This document shows, one piece after another, positions 15,785 through 23,446 of a DNA stretch of 35,298 nucleotides. Below the pieces are notes generated by a model. That model searched no databases, was not told the origin of the DNA, and saw nothing but the letters and a program-made list of their open reading frames with translations. Positions within the stretch are counted from its first letter, which is position 1. The number at the start of each line of letters is the position of its first letter. Source of the DNA: Planctomycetaceae bacterium (GTDB lineage: Bacteria > Planctomycetota > Planctomycetia > Pirellulales > Pirellulaceae). The translations under genes were made by a program, and so were the position numbers. The stretch is taken from the NCBI GenBank assembly GCA_007121535.1, contig SKKK01000457.1, forward strand, positions 1-35,298, given 5' to 3'.

Positions 15785-17031
15785 GTATCCAAATCCTTGC
15801 CAAAACATCGGGCAACCGCCAAGCCACTTACAACACCATCTTCATGGAATCCGTAACCCCAGTAGGCGCCACAGTACCAAGTCCGACGTTGCCCACTGAT
15901 TTCAGTATGCCTGCATTGTGCTCGTCGAGACGCGGGTCCATAAGCCGGATGATAGTAATCCAAGGTGCGTATCACCCGTCCGGGGTCCACTCGGCCATTT
16001 GGATTCAACGTCAGTAACACGGGCTCGGGGGAATCGATCCGCTGCAAGCGACTGAGGTCATAAGTCACCGCGACGGGCAGGTCCGATTCGCGAGCCACGT
16101 GATAGTTCCAGCTTGCCCAAGCTCGTTTCCGCCGCGGCAGCATTGACGTGTCCGTATGCAACACTGCCTGATTGTATTGGTACGGGAAGGCACCCAAGAT
16201 TTCCCGCTCGCGCTGGTCTGCATCCGTCAGCATTTCCAGCGTCTGATCGGCGTGAGTCGCGAAGACGACTTGGTCGAAACGCTCAGGAGAACCGTTTCGC
16301 GGCGTTACCGACACGTGATCTTCATATCGAGTCACTTCGGAGATCGGACAATTCAAGCGGACTCGGCTGCCCAGTGGTTCCAGCAACCGTGAAACGTAAT
16401 TCTTGGCCCCGCCTTGCACCGTCTTCCAAATCGGTCGATCCCGGATCTGCAAAAGCCCATGATTGCGAAAGAAACCGATCAAAAAGTGAGCCGGGAAGTC
16501 AAGCACCGCGCGTGGACGAGCGGACCAGATCGCTGCTGTCATCGGGATCAAATAGCGATTCACGAACAGATCGCTGTAACGATGTTTGTCCAAGTACTGG
16601 CCTAACGTCGAACCATCGTCTTCGCCGTCCAATACCTCCAGCGACTGGCGGTTGAATCGCAGGATATCCCGCAACATCTTGTAAAAGCTGGGCCGAATCA
16701 CGTTCGAACGCTGAGCGAACAATCCATTGAGGGAACTGCCCTGGTATTCCAGGCCCGTCCTTTCGCATCGGACGCTGAAGCTCATGTCCGAATCCTGCCG
16801 AGGCACCCCTAGCAGATTAAGAATCTTCACGAAGAATGGGTATGTCCGATCGTTGAACACCATGAATCCGGTGTCGGCCGACCATGATTTTCCCCAGGCC
16901 TGGAACTGGACCGTGTTGGTATGGCCGCCAGGATAATCATTGGCTTCCAACAAATGCACGTCATGTTCGGGATGCAGGAGCCGAGCGACCAGATTTCCGC
17001 TGACGCCCGCTCCGATCACTGCGATCTTCAT
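15730..17031 (-). CDS. FAD/NAD(P)-binding amine-oxidase-family oxidoreductase
   Basis: A 433-residue flavoprotein of the amine oxidase/phytoene desaturase superfamily. It opens with a dinucleotide-binding motif, MKIAVIGAGVSGNLVARLL, then the ribose-binding acid in VHLLEANDYPGGHT. Family blocks DTGFMVFNDRTYPFFVKIL, GGAKNYVSRLLEPLG, VVFATHADQTLEML and YCGAYWGYGFHEDGVVSGLAVA follow. The start is ATG 17031, where GGAGG lies 8 nt upstream. The open frame extends to 17142, but the FAD motif normally begins the protein. It is the first gene of the operon with DUF1365, CFA synthase, DUF1295 and a second methyltransferase. Comparable clusters in proteobacteria belong to oxidative or singlet-oxygen stress regulons. 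Confidence 0.92.
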   Translation of the reverse strand: MKIAVIGAGVSGNLVARLLHPEHDVHLLEANDYPGGHTNTVQFQAWGKSWSADTGFMVFNDRTYPFFVKILNLLGVPRQDSDMSFSVRCERTGLEYQGSSLNGLFAQRSNVIRPSFYKMLRDILRFNRQSLEVLDGEDDGSTLGQYLDKHRYSDLFVNRYLIPMTAAIWSARPRAVLDFPAHFLIGFFRNHGLLQIRDRPIWKTVQGGAKNYVSRLLEPLGSRVRLNCPISEVTRYEDHVSVTPRNGSPERFDQVVFATHADQTLEMLTDADQREREILGAFPYQYNQAVLHTDTSMLPRRKRAWASWNYHVARESDLPVAVTYDLSRLQRIDSPEPVLLTLNPNGRVDPGRVIRTLDYYHPAYGPASRRAQCRHTEISGQRRTWYCGAYWGYGFHEDGVVSGLAVARCFGKDLDTCLAASTKGTSDIGVSIP

Positions 17032-17428
17032 CTCCCTTCCCTCCGAGGCTGCGAAAAAAATGGGTCTGGCTGCGAGCGGAACTGCGAAAATCGTGGAAAA
17101 ACGGGTCGCCAAGGTGCCGATCGCCATTTCCAGTTCTTTCACAGCCTCTCCCGCCAGATTGCTCGCCTAGCGAGATCCAGATGAATCGACCCAACAATCC
17201 GAAATGCTAACCGATAGCAGAGCCGGAAATCAAGCACAGAACACATCGATACCGCGAAAGGTTTTCAAGCCGATGTGGCATCGCAGACGCTTGATCGGCA
17301 CCCTGCGATCGTAACCCGAAGCGTGTGCGCGGAAAGTACCCGGTTGTCGCGAGCCTATAATCTGGATATCCTAGTCCGCTTTGCATTGCGGCCTGGTTGC
17401 GAGAATCAGCAAAGGGATAGTGGTACTC
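17032..17428. promoter_or_regulatory. Divergent promoter region between lipid-modification and ovothiol operons
   Basis: About 400 nt separate two divergently transcribed operons, and no gene is visible inside. Towards ovoA a perfect -10 hexamer TATAAT lies at 17356-17361 ('gcctataatctgg'), about 68 nt before the start codon. No good -35 box stands 16-18 nt before it; the sequence there is 'ggaaagtaccc', so an activator or an alternative sigma factor may be needed. Towards the FAD oxidase gene I see only a weak candidate: on the minus strand TTGATT, 17 nt, TTAGCA (complement of about 17207-17236). No obvious repeat operator was found. Confidence 0.4.
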
Positions 17429-19534
17429 ATGGAGCTAAAGCACACCAAGACGATCATCCTGAACCAAGACGATGCCGACGCGAAACGCGAGGAGATTCGG
17501 GAATACTTTCATGCCACGTTCAGCCTGGACGAACAGCTTTACGAAACCCTGGCGACGGAAGACGCGTTCTACCAACGCCCGGAACCGCTACGACATCCGT
17601 TGATCTTTTACCTGGGCCATACGGCCGTCTTTTACATCAACAAGTTGATCGTCGCCGGAATCATCCGTGACAGAATCCATCCCGGTTTCGAATCGATGTT
17701 CGCGGTCGGCGTGGACGAGATGTCTTGGGACGATTTGAACCCCGCCCACTACGATTGGCCCTCATTGGCGGAAGTCAAAGCGTATCGCGACAATGTGCGG
17801 GCAACCGTCGATCGCATCATCCGGACCGTTCCACTGAAGATGCCCATCGACTGGGATAGTCCTTTTTGGGTCATTGTGATGGGCATCGAGCATCAACGGA
17901 TTCACATCGAGACATCTTCTGTCATCATCCGGCGTCTGCCGATCGAGATGGTGCGACCGCTGCCATTTTGGAGCATCTGCCCTCTGACAGGCCAAGCCCC
18001 GACGAATGAGCTGTTGCCCGTCGCCGGAGGCCGCGTGGTATTGGGAAAATCGAAAGACCACGCGTTGTACGGCTGGGACAACGAGTACGGCTTTCAAGAG
18101 AACGACGTCGCGGACTTTGCGGCGAGCCGTTACCTGGTCTCGAATCGAGAATTCCTTGGGTTCGTGGAAGATGGCGGGTACGAACGGGAACAATTCTGGA
18201 CGCCCGAGGGCTGGCGATGGGTGACTTTCGCCCGTGCCAAGCATCCGCTATTCTGGATCGAATCGCCGGATGGCTTCCGCTTCCGCACGATGGCTCAGAT
18301 TATCGACATGCCTTGGGATTGGCCTGTCGAGGTGAACTATTTGGAAGCCAAGGCTTTCTGCAACTGGTTGGCAAACAGAACGGGCAAGCCGATCCGGTTG
18401 CCGACCGAAGCCGAATGGTATCGGCTGTGCGATCTGCACGACATTCCGGACCAACCGTATTGGCAGCAGGCGCCGGGCAACATCAACTTGGAGCATTGGG
18501 CTTCCTCGTGCCCGGTCAATCACTTTTCGTTTGGCGAGTTCTACGACTTGATTGGCAACGTCTGGCAATGGACGGAAACGCCGATCATGGGCTTGAATGG
18601 CTTTCAGGTACACCCCTATTACGACGATTTCTCGACGCCCACGTTCGACACGCAGCATAATTTGATCAAAGGCGGTTCGTGGATTTCGACGGGAAACGAA
18701 GCGACCCGCGATTCGCGTTACGCCTTTCGTCGCCACTTTTTCCAGCACGCGGGGCTGCGCTACGTCCAATCGGACCAGCCGGTGGTTCTGCCGGAAGCGA
18801 TGTACGAAACCGACTCGGCCGTTTCGCAGTATTGCGAATTTCAATACGGCCCCTCGTACTTTGATGTGCCGAATTATGCGGTGCGATGTGCCGCGATCTG
18901 CCGTCGCTACACCCAAGACCGTCCGCGCCGTCGAGCCTTGGACTTGGGCTGCGCCGTGGGACGAGCCACGTTCGAACTGGCGAAGGAATTCGAGTTCGTC
19001 ACCGGAATCGACTTTTCCGCCCGCTTTATCCGAGTCGCCTTGCAACTAAAGGAAAAAGGGGTCGCCCATTACGAACGGATCGAAGAGGGGGAGATCGTTT
19101 CGTACCATGAAGCCCGCTTGTCCGATCTGAACCTGGACGGGGTGACGGACCGCATTGAGTTCTTTCAAGGCGACGCGGCAAACCTGAAGCCGCAATTCAC
19201 CGACTACGACTTGGTTCTTGCCGCCAATCTGATCGACCGGCTACTCGATCCGAGACGTTTTCTGGCGACAATCCACCAGCGTCTGAACCCTGGCGGTGTT
19301 CTCGTGATCACCTCGCCCTACACTTGGCTGGAAGAGTTCACGAAGAAGGAAGATTGGCTGGGCGGTTTTCGGCGGGGCGGCGAGCCGTATTGGACGATCG
19401 ACGCACTGCGCGACGTGCTGGGCCGCCACTTCGAGATGCTGGATGAGCCGCAGGATTTGGAATTCGTCATTCGTGAGACTCGACGGAAGTTCCAACATAC
19501 GGTGGCGGAAGTGACCGTCTGGGAGCGCAAATGA
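17429..19534 (+). CDS. ovoA: 5-histidylcysteine sulfoxide synthase with C-terminal methyltransferase (ovothiol biosynthesis)
   Basis: OvoA is an iron enzyme that joins cysteine to histidine with oxygen, the first step towards ovothiol A, an antioxidant thiol-histidine. The 701-residue protein has three parts. The DinB-like iron-binding part has YLGHTAVFYINKL (His64) and the HxxxHxE motif EHQRIHIET (His155, His159, Glu161). The FGE-sulfatase-like catalytic part runs about 195-450, with LPTEAEWYRLC, FYDLIGNVWQWTETP and GGSWISTGNEATRDSRYAFRRHF. The C-terminal SAM methyltransferase, about 480-701, has motif I ALDLGCAVGRATFELA and probably N-methylates the imidazole. Length fits full OvoA. ATG 17429 is chosen; AAAGGG lies about 12 nt upstream. 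Its stop overlaps the next gene by ATGA (19531-19534). Confidence 0.96.
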   Translation: MELKHTKTIILNQDDADAKREEIREYFHATFSLDEQLYETLATEDAFYQRPEPLRHPLIFYLGHTAVFYINKLIVAGIIRDRIHPGFESMFAVGVDEMSWDDLNPAHYDWPSLAEVKAYRDNVRATVDRIIRTVPLKMPIDWDSPFWVIVMGIEHQRIHIETSSVIIRRLPIEMVRPLPFWSICPLTGQAPTNELLPVAGGRVVLGKSKDHALYGWDNEYGFQENDVADFAASRYLVSNREFLGFVEDGGYEREQFWTPEGWRWVTFARAKHPLFWIESPDGFRFRTMAQIIDMPWDWPVEVNYLEAKAFCNWLANRTGKPIRLPTEAEWYRLCDLHDIPDQPYWQQAPGNINLEHWASSCPVNHFSFGEFYDLIGNVWQWTETPIMGLNGFQVHPYYDDFSTPTFDTQHNLIKGGSWISTGNEATRDSRYAFRRHFFQHAGLRYVQSDQPVVLPEAMYETDSAVSQYCEFQYGPSYFDVPNYAVRCAAICRRYTQDRPRRRALDLGCAVGRATFELAKEFEFVTGIDFSARFIRVALQLKEKGVAHYERIEEGEIVSYHEARLSDLNLDGVTDRIEFFQGDAANLKPQFTDYDLVLAANLIDRLLDPRRFLATIHQRLNPGGVLVITSPYTWLEEFTKKEDWLGGFRRGGEPYWTIDALRDVLGRHFEMLDEPQDLEFVIRETRRKFQHTVAEVTVWERK

Positions 19535-20628
19535 TCGCAGCAAAGAAACCAAGCCAAACGGACCGCTGGCGCGGTGCATTGTGGGGCATGTTCGTTGGCG
19601 ATGCGTTGGCCATGCCCGTCCACTGGTATTATGACGTTGCGGCACTTCAACGAGACTTCGGTGTCGTCCGCGATTTTCAAGCACCCAAGGAATTCCACCC
19701 GAATTCGATCATGGCGTTAGCCGACACGGGCGGCCCCGGACGTGGTTCCCAGCAGGGCGAGGTGGTGGGCAGTGTCATCCTGCACGGGAAGAAACATCTT
19801 TGGGGTCGACGCAATCGTCACTATCACCTGGGTCTGCAAGCGGGCGACAATACGCTGAATCTGCTGTGTGTCCGCGTGCTGTTGCGGTCGATCCATCGAG
19901 TCGGGCGTTACGACGCGTCGGAATATCTGCGGGACTATATCGCTTGGATGACGACGCCGGACAGCCATGGTGACACGTACGCCGAATCGTATCACCGCGC
20001 ATTCTTCGCCAATTATTCGCGAGGAGTGCCGCCGGAGCAGTGTGCGGGCGAAGAAAATCACGATACGGCCTCGATCGGCGGATTGGTCGGATTGCCGCCG
20101 GTGATCATGGCCACGATGTCGAGCGCTGACCCGAGTGCGATCGACCGCACTGTGCTGCAACACTTGCGACTGACCCATCGATCGGCGGTCTTAGAGCGAT
20201 ACTCGATTGCGTTGGGCCAACTGCTGACGGGGCTCCTACAAGCTTCGCCGCCGGAGATCGAGCCTCTGGTTCAGCAGGTGGCCGACTCGCTCGATTTTCC
20301 CCTCACACAGGTGATCGAGAAAGTGAATCGCGAGCGGCTGGACGATCAGCACGTGATCGGCGGCATGCTGAGTCCGGCGTGCTACATTCAGCATTCGTTC
20401 CCCGCTGTGCTGTATCTGGCCGCCCGGTATACCGACGATTTCGAGGCCGCGTTAATCGCGAACACCAACGTGGGCGGCGACAATTGCCATCGTGGTGCGA
20501 TCCTTGGAACGCTGCTGGGCGCCGCGTTGGGTTGCCAAGCAATCCCCGATCGCTGGCTTCAGGGGCTTCGCAGCCGCGTTGAATTGGAAGACGAGATCGA
20601 ATCGTTCTTGGACGGATGCCTGGCATGA
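19531..20628 (+). CDS. ADP-ribosylglycohydrolase-family protein, divergent metal site
   Basis: A 365-residue all-helical protein of the ADP-ribosylglycohydrolase (DraG/ARH) superfamily, judged by RGALWGMFVGDALAMPVHW at the start, AGDNTLNLLCVRVLL (104-118), NHDTASIGGLVGLPPVI (176-192) and NVGGDNCHRGAILGTLLGAALG (313-334). In canonical enzymes the second motif is T-D-D-T and the last reads G-G-D-T-D-T. Here they read G-D-N-T and G-G-D-N-C-H, so some of the magnesium ligands differ. Activity on ADP-ribose is therefore uncertain. Start and stop overlap the neighbours by 4 nt on both sides (19531-19534 and 20625-20628). This tight coupling to ovoA suggests a role in ovothiol metabolism or its control. 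Confidence 0.85.
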   Translation: MIAAKKPSQTDRWRGALWGMFVGDALAMPVHWYYDVAALQRDFGVVRDFQAPKEFHPNSIMALADTGGPGRGSQQGEVVGSVILHGKKHLWGRRNRHYHLGLQAGDNTLNLLCVRVLLRSIHRVGRYDASEYLRDYIAWMTTPDSHGDTYAESYHRAFFANYSRGVPPEQCAGEENHDTASIGGLVGLPPVIMATMSSADPSAIDRTVLQHLRLTHRSAVLERYSIALGQLLTGLLQASPPEIEPLVQQVADSLDFPLTQVIEKVNRERLDDQHVIGGMLSPACYIQHSFPAVLYLAARYTDDFEAALIANTNVGGDNCHRGAILGTLLGAALGCQAIPDRWLQGLRSRVELEDEIESFLDGCLA

Positions 20629-21065
20629 TCGAAGTCTTGTTACTCGCCCAGGTTGCTGCGACGCTGGTGATGGTCGGCGTCATCTGGTTCGTCCAGATCG
20701 TCCACTATCCGCTAATGGACAGAGTCCCGGCGGCCGAGTTTGCCGCGTTCGAGCACGCACATCAGAATCGGACATCGATCGTGGTCGGGCCGACGATGTT
20801 GGTCGAAGCCTTCACGGCCGCCGTACTGCTGGCCGTACCTGTGCCGGGTACCGACGTCACGATCGCGGTCGCGGGGATCAGCCTGCTGGCAGTGATTTGG
20901 CTGTCCACCATGTTGATTCAAGTGCCGTTGCACTCGCGGCTGGAAAAAGGTTTTGATGCCCGAACTCACCGGCGATTGGTCATTTCCAACTGGATTCGCA
21001 CGATCGCTTGGACGGCACGGGGCGTCTTGGTGCTGGTCATGCTTAACTGGTCCTCCACCAGCTAA
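20625..21065 (+). CDS. Four-helix integral membrane protein coupled to ovoA
   Basis: A 146-residue protein with about four hydrophobic segments: EVLLLAQVAATLVMVGVIWFV near the start, a segment around MLVEAFTAAVLLAVPV, VTIAVAGISLLAVIWLSTMLI, and WTARGVLVLVMLNW at the end. Conserved-looking polar pieces lie between them: QIVHYPLMDRVP, FEHAHQNRTSIVVGP, QVPLHSRLEKGF and RRLVISNWIRTIAW. The His and Asn residues next to the membrane could bind a metal or quinone, which is speculation. ATG 20625 overlaps the stop of the glycohydrolase gene (ATGA). It is the third gene of the ovoA operon and ends just before the duplicated repeat. I do not recognise a named family with confidence. Confidence 0.85.
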   Translation: MIEVLLLAQVAATLVMVGVIWFVQIVHYPLMDRVPAAEFAAFEHAHQNRTSIVVGPTMLVEAFTAAVLLAVPVPGTDVTIAVAGISLLAVIWLSTMLIQVPLHSRLEKGFDARTHRRLVISNWIRTIAWTARGVLVLVMLNWSSTS

Positions 21066-21081
21066 CTTGAACTCTGGAGAT

Positions 21082-21302
21082 GGGGTCAGGTCTTGACATT
21101 TAACTTTTTCGACGGAGAGACTCGCCACGCAACTGAATGTCAAGACCCGACTGTAGATTCAACAAAAAGTTAAATGTCAAGACCTGACCCCTGTTCCCGT
21201 GTGTTTAACTTTTTCGACGGAGACTCGCCACGCAACTGAATGTCAAGACCCGACTGTAGATTCAACAAAAAGTTAAATGTCAAGACCTGACCCCTGTTCC
21301 CG
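21082..21302. repeat. Tandemly duplicated repeat element with 28-bp terminal inverted repeats
   Basis: The first unit is bounded by perfect 28-bp inverted repeats, starting 'ggggtcaggtcttgacattt' at 21082-21109 and ending in its complement at 21164-21191. The part from 'tttaactttttcgacgg' onwards then repeats: copy 1 is 21099-21203, copy 2 is 21204-21302. They differ only by a 2-nt 'ga' deletion in copy 2 and a few junction bases. The termini look like the REP-type repeats mobilised by REP-associated tyrosine transposases in many genomes. That link is from memory and no transposase is present here. Copy 2 runs into the histidine kinase gene and provides its stop codon. Confidence 0.9.
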
Positions 21303-23163
21303 ACGCGGCGACCGCTTGGGAGCGGGAGCGAACTCTTTCGAGTGGTGTGGACTGGACCAGTTCGTCCAGTTGGGCGTCCAGGTGCGAACTGCTCCGCGTT
21401 CTTGCCGACAAGGTCCAGGGCAGTCGAACCGTGAACGTGCTTCCCCGTCCCAGCTCGCTGACAAACGTGATCTCGCCTCCCAGCAGCTTGCACAATTCCT
21501 TGACGATCGACAGACCCAGCCCCGTGCCGGAATGCTCGCGAGTCAGGTTGTTGTCACCGATCGCTTGGCCGCTCTGCCGAAACTTCTCGAAGATGATCTC
21601 CCGGTCCTCTTCGGCGATGCCCACCCCCGTGTCGGCTACGGACAGCTCCAGCCGCTGGTCTGCCAAGCGCTGGATGCGGACCGTGATCCGGCCGCCTTCC
21701 GGCGTGAACTTGATGGCATTGGACAACAGGTTTAGCATGACTTGCTGGATCTTCCCTTGATCTTGAAACATGACGGGAAGATCGGGTTGGATATCGACTT
21801 TCAGATCGATGTTCTTCTCTTCGCTCAACGAACGCACCATGTCGCATTGGGCGCTGACCAGCGTGCCGATTCGGAACTCGGTCAATCGCAGGTCCATCTT
21901 CCCCGCTTCGATCTTCGCCAAATCCAAAATATCGTTGATCATGTCCAGCAGCACGCGACCGGACTTTTGGATGTTGTGGGCGTACCGCTTCTGTTTGTCG
22001 TTCAGCGTGTCGATGCCCTGCAAGACTTCGGAGAACCCGATGATGCTGTTCAACGGCGTCCGCAATTCGTGGCTCATATTGGCCAGGAAATCGCTCTTCA
22101 GCCGATTCATCTCGTACAATCGCATATTCAACTGGGCCAACTGATCGACTTTGGCGTCCAAATCCGTATTGACTTGCTGCAGTTGGGCTTGCGTTTCCGT
22201 CAGATGCCGGAGCATGCGATTGAATGCATTGGCCAATTCCTCGAACTCGTCGTTCGTCTGGATCTCAGCCCTCAGCTCCGTGTTGCCTCGACTGATCTCT
22301 TCGCTGACGTCGCGCAGATGTTGCAACGGCCGGACCACGACATAGCGAATAATGACATACAGGATCACCATCGCCAAAAACACCGTAAAGATCCCGATCG
22401 CAGTCAGCAAGGCGCGGCTCCAGGTCCGAGCCTGCTGGGTCTCGCGGTCGGGGATGGTCACGCGAACGACTCGGAACGGATACGTTCCTTTGTCCAACGA
22501 CAGGGCTGCGTCCGCGCGATCGAAAGCATCGACGCCTTCGAATCCTTCATGGCAGCGCAGACAGCTATTTTTCCAGTACACCGGTTGGTAATACTGGATG
22601 ACGCGTTCCGAAGGCACGGCCAGCATCTCGTGGACCGGCACGATGTCGGGCGCGCTCTTCGCATCGCTTGGCGGCGAAGCGATGCCGATCGCAGAATCGT
22701 CGATGTCCAAGTCTCGATCGAGCGCCGGATCGCCATCGGGGCGAAGCGCACCTTCCGCCATCTGACGCTGAAAACGCTCCTTCAACTTTCGCAGAATGGC
22801 TTCTTCCTCTTCGCTGGCGGGCACCTCGACCGTTCGCCCCGATTCAATCGAACCGGATCGATCCAACGCCAGAATCGTCCACTTGTACTGTTGAGTCTGA
22901 AGATCCCGGGACATTTCCCGCGCCAACTCGGCCGCCTCGGGTTTGGTCTCCCAAACCTCCTCCCAGTGGTAACGCAGCAGGGATGCGTCCACCAGATCGC
23001 GCCCTTTTCGCACGGCAGTACCCTCGACCAACTTCTCAGCGATCGATTCCACTAGATAGAACGCTACGAACAACAGGGCCGATAAGAAAAAGACGAACAG
23101 AATGCGGCACTTCCGCTCGAGACTGGTCTCGCCGATAACACGTTTGATCGAACGGTAAGCCAT
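21280..23163 (-). CDS. Membrane sensor histidine kinase with c-type heme motif (3' end altered by a repeat)
   Basis: A 627-residue sensor kinase. Two transmembrane helices (about 20-40 and 250-273) flank an outer domain holding CLRCH (201-205), the CxxCH signature of covalently bound heme c. This is like DUF3365/Tll0287-type sensors of redox or gas. A HAMP linker (about 280-325) and a coiled coil (about 322-352) follow. HisKA has phospho-acceptor His365 in FLANMSHELRTPLNSIIGFSE. The ATPase domain has N-box NLLSNAIKFTPEGG, G1 DTGVGIAEE and G2 GTGLGLSIVKELCKLLGGEI. The last seven residues (SGTGVRS) and the stop come from the repeat at 21204-21302, so the native C-terminus was replaced. The fold itself is complete. 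The ATG has no clear ribosome-binding site. No response regulator is adjacent. Confidence 0.93.
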   Translation of the reverse strand: MAYRSIKRVIGETSLERKCRILFVFFLSALLFVAFYLVESIAEKLVEGTAVRKGRDLVDASLLRYHWEEVWETKPEAAELAREMSRDLQTQQYKWTILALDRSGSIESGRTVEVPASEEEEAILRKLKERFQRQMAEGALRPDGDPALDRDLDIDDSAIGIASPPSDAKSAPDIVPVHEMLAVPSERVIQYYQPVYWKNSCLRCHEGFEGVDAFDRADAALSLDKGTYPFRVVRVTIPDRETQQARTWSRALLTAIGIFTVFLAMVILYVIIRYVVVRPLQHLRDVSEEISRGNTELRAEIQTNDEFEELANAFNRMLRHLTETQAQLQQVNTDLDAKVDQLAQLNMRLYEMNRLKSDFLANMSHELRTPLNSIIGFSEVLQGIDTLNDKQKRYAHNIQKSGRVLLDMINDILDLAKIEAGKMDLRLTEFRIGTLVSAQCDMVRSLSEEKNIDLKVDIQPDLPVMFQDQGKIQQVMLNLLSNAIKFTPEGGRITVRIQRLADQRLELSVADTGVGIAEEDREIIFEKFRQSGQAIGDNNLTREHSGTGLGLSIVKELCKLLGGEITFVSELGRGSTFTVRLPWTLSARTRSSSHLDAQLDELVQSTPLERVRSRSQAVAASGTGVRS

Positions 23164-23318
23164 GTTCGGTGAGGTGGGAAATCCGCACGAAGCGGCTCCG
23201 ACGCACTCTCCTGTTTCTACTAGTGTCTAAGATCTGCTTATTCCCCGTATTTTAAGGCACCCGGGCGAATATCGCCAGACCAAAAAGAAATTCGTGGGGT
23301 GCCCCCCCGAAACAACGA

Positions 23319-23360
23319 CAAGTGACACCACTTGACAATCCGGGGATGCTCAGATTAACA
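23319..23360 (+). promoter_or_regulatory. Putative glgP promoter with overlapping inverted repeat
   Basis: A consensus -35 box TTGACA (23332-23337) is followed after 17 nt by TTAACA (23355-23360), a fair -10 box, about 87 nt upstream of glgP. The inverted repeat 'caagtg' (23319-23324), 4 nt, 'cacttg' (23329-23334) overlaps the -35 box and could be an operator. The rest of the 283-nt gap between the histidine kinase and glgP shows nothing further that I can support. Confidence 0.4.
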
Positions 23361-23446
23361 AAAGCCGCTATAACCTGAAGCTTCTTCGAGATCGGGACGA
23401 TTTCGCACAAACGAGAACCGGCGAACGGTTGAACAGGAATTTCAGC

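Noticed and set aside
17032-17142. N-terminal extension of the FAD oxidoreductase
   Set aside because: The FAD-binding motif begins right at ATG 17031, which has a good ribosome-binding site; the upstream residues are not expected in the family.
21082-21302. CRISPR array
   Set aside because: There are only two long, nearly identical ~103-nt units in direct tandem with no unique spacers and no cas genes. It is a duplicated palindromic repeat.
21082-21302. Complete insertion sequence
   Set aside because: It has inverted ends but is only about 110 nt per unit with no transposase frame, so it is at most non-autonomous.
21742-23055. 437-codon plus-strand open frame opposite the histidine kinase
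   Set aside because: The kinase has complete HAMP, HisKA and ATPase motifs; the opposite frame is a shadow.
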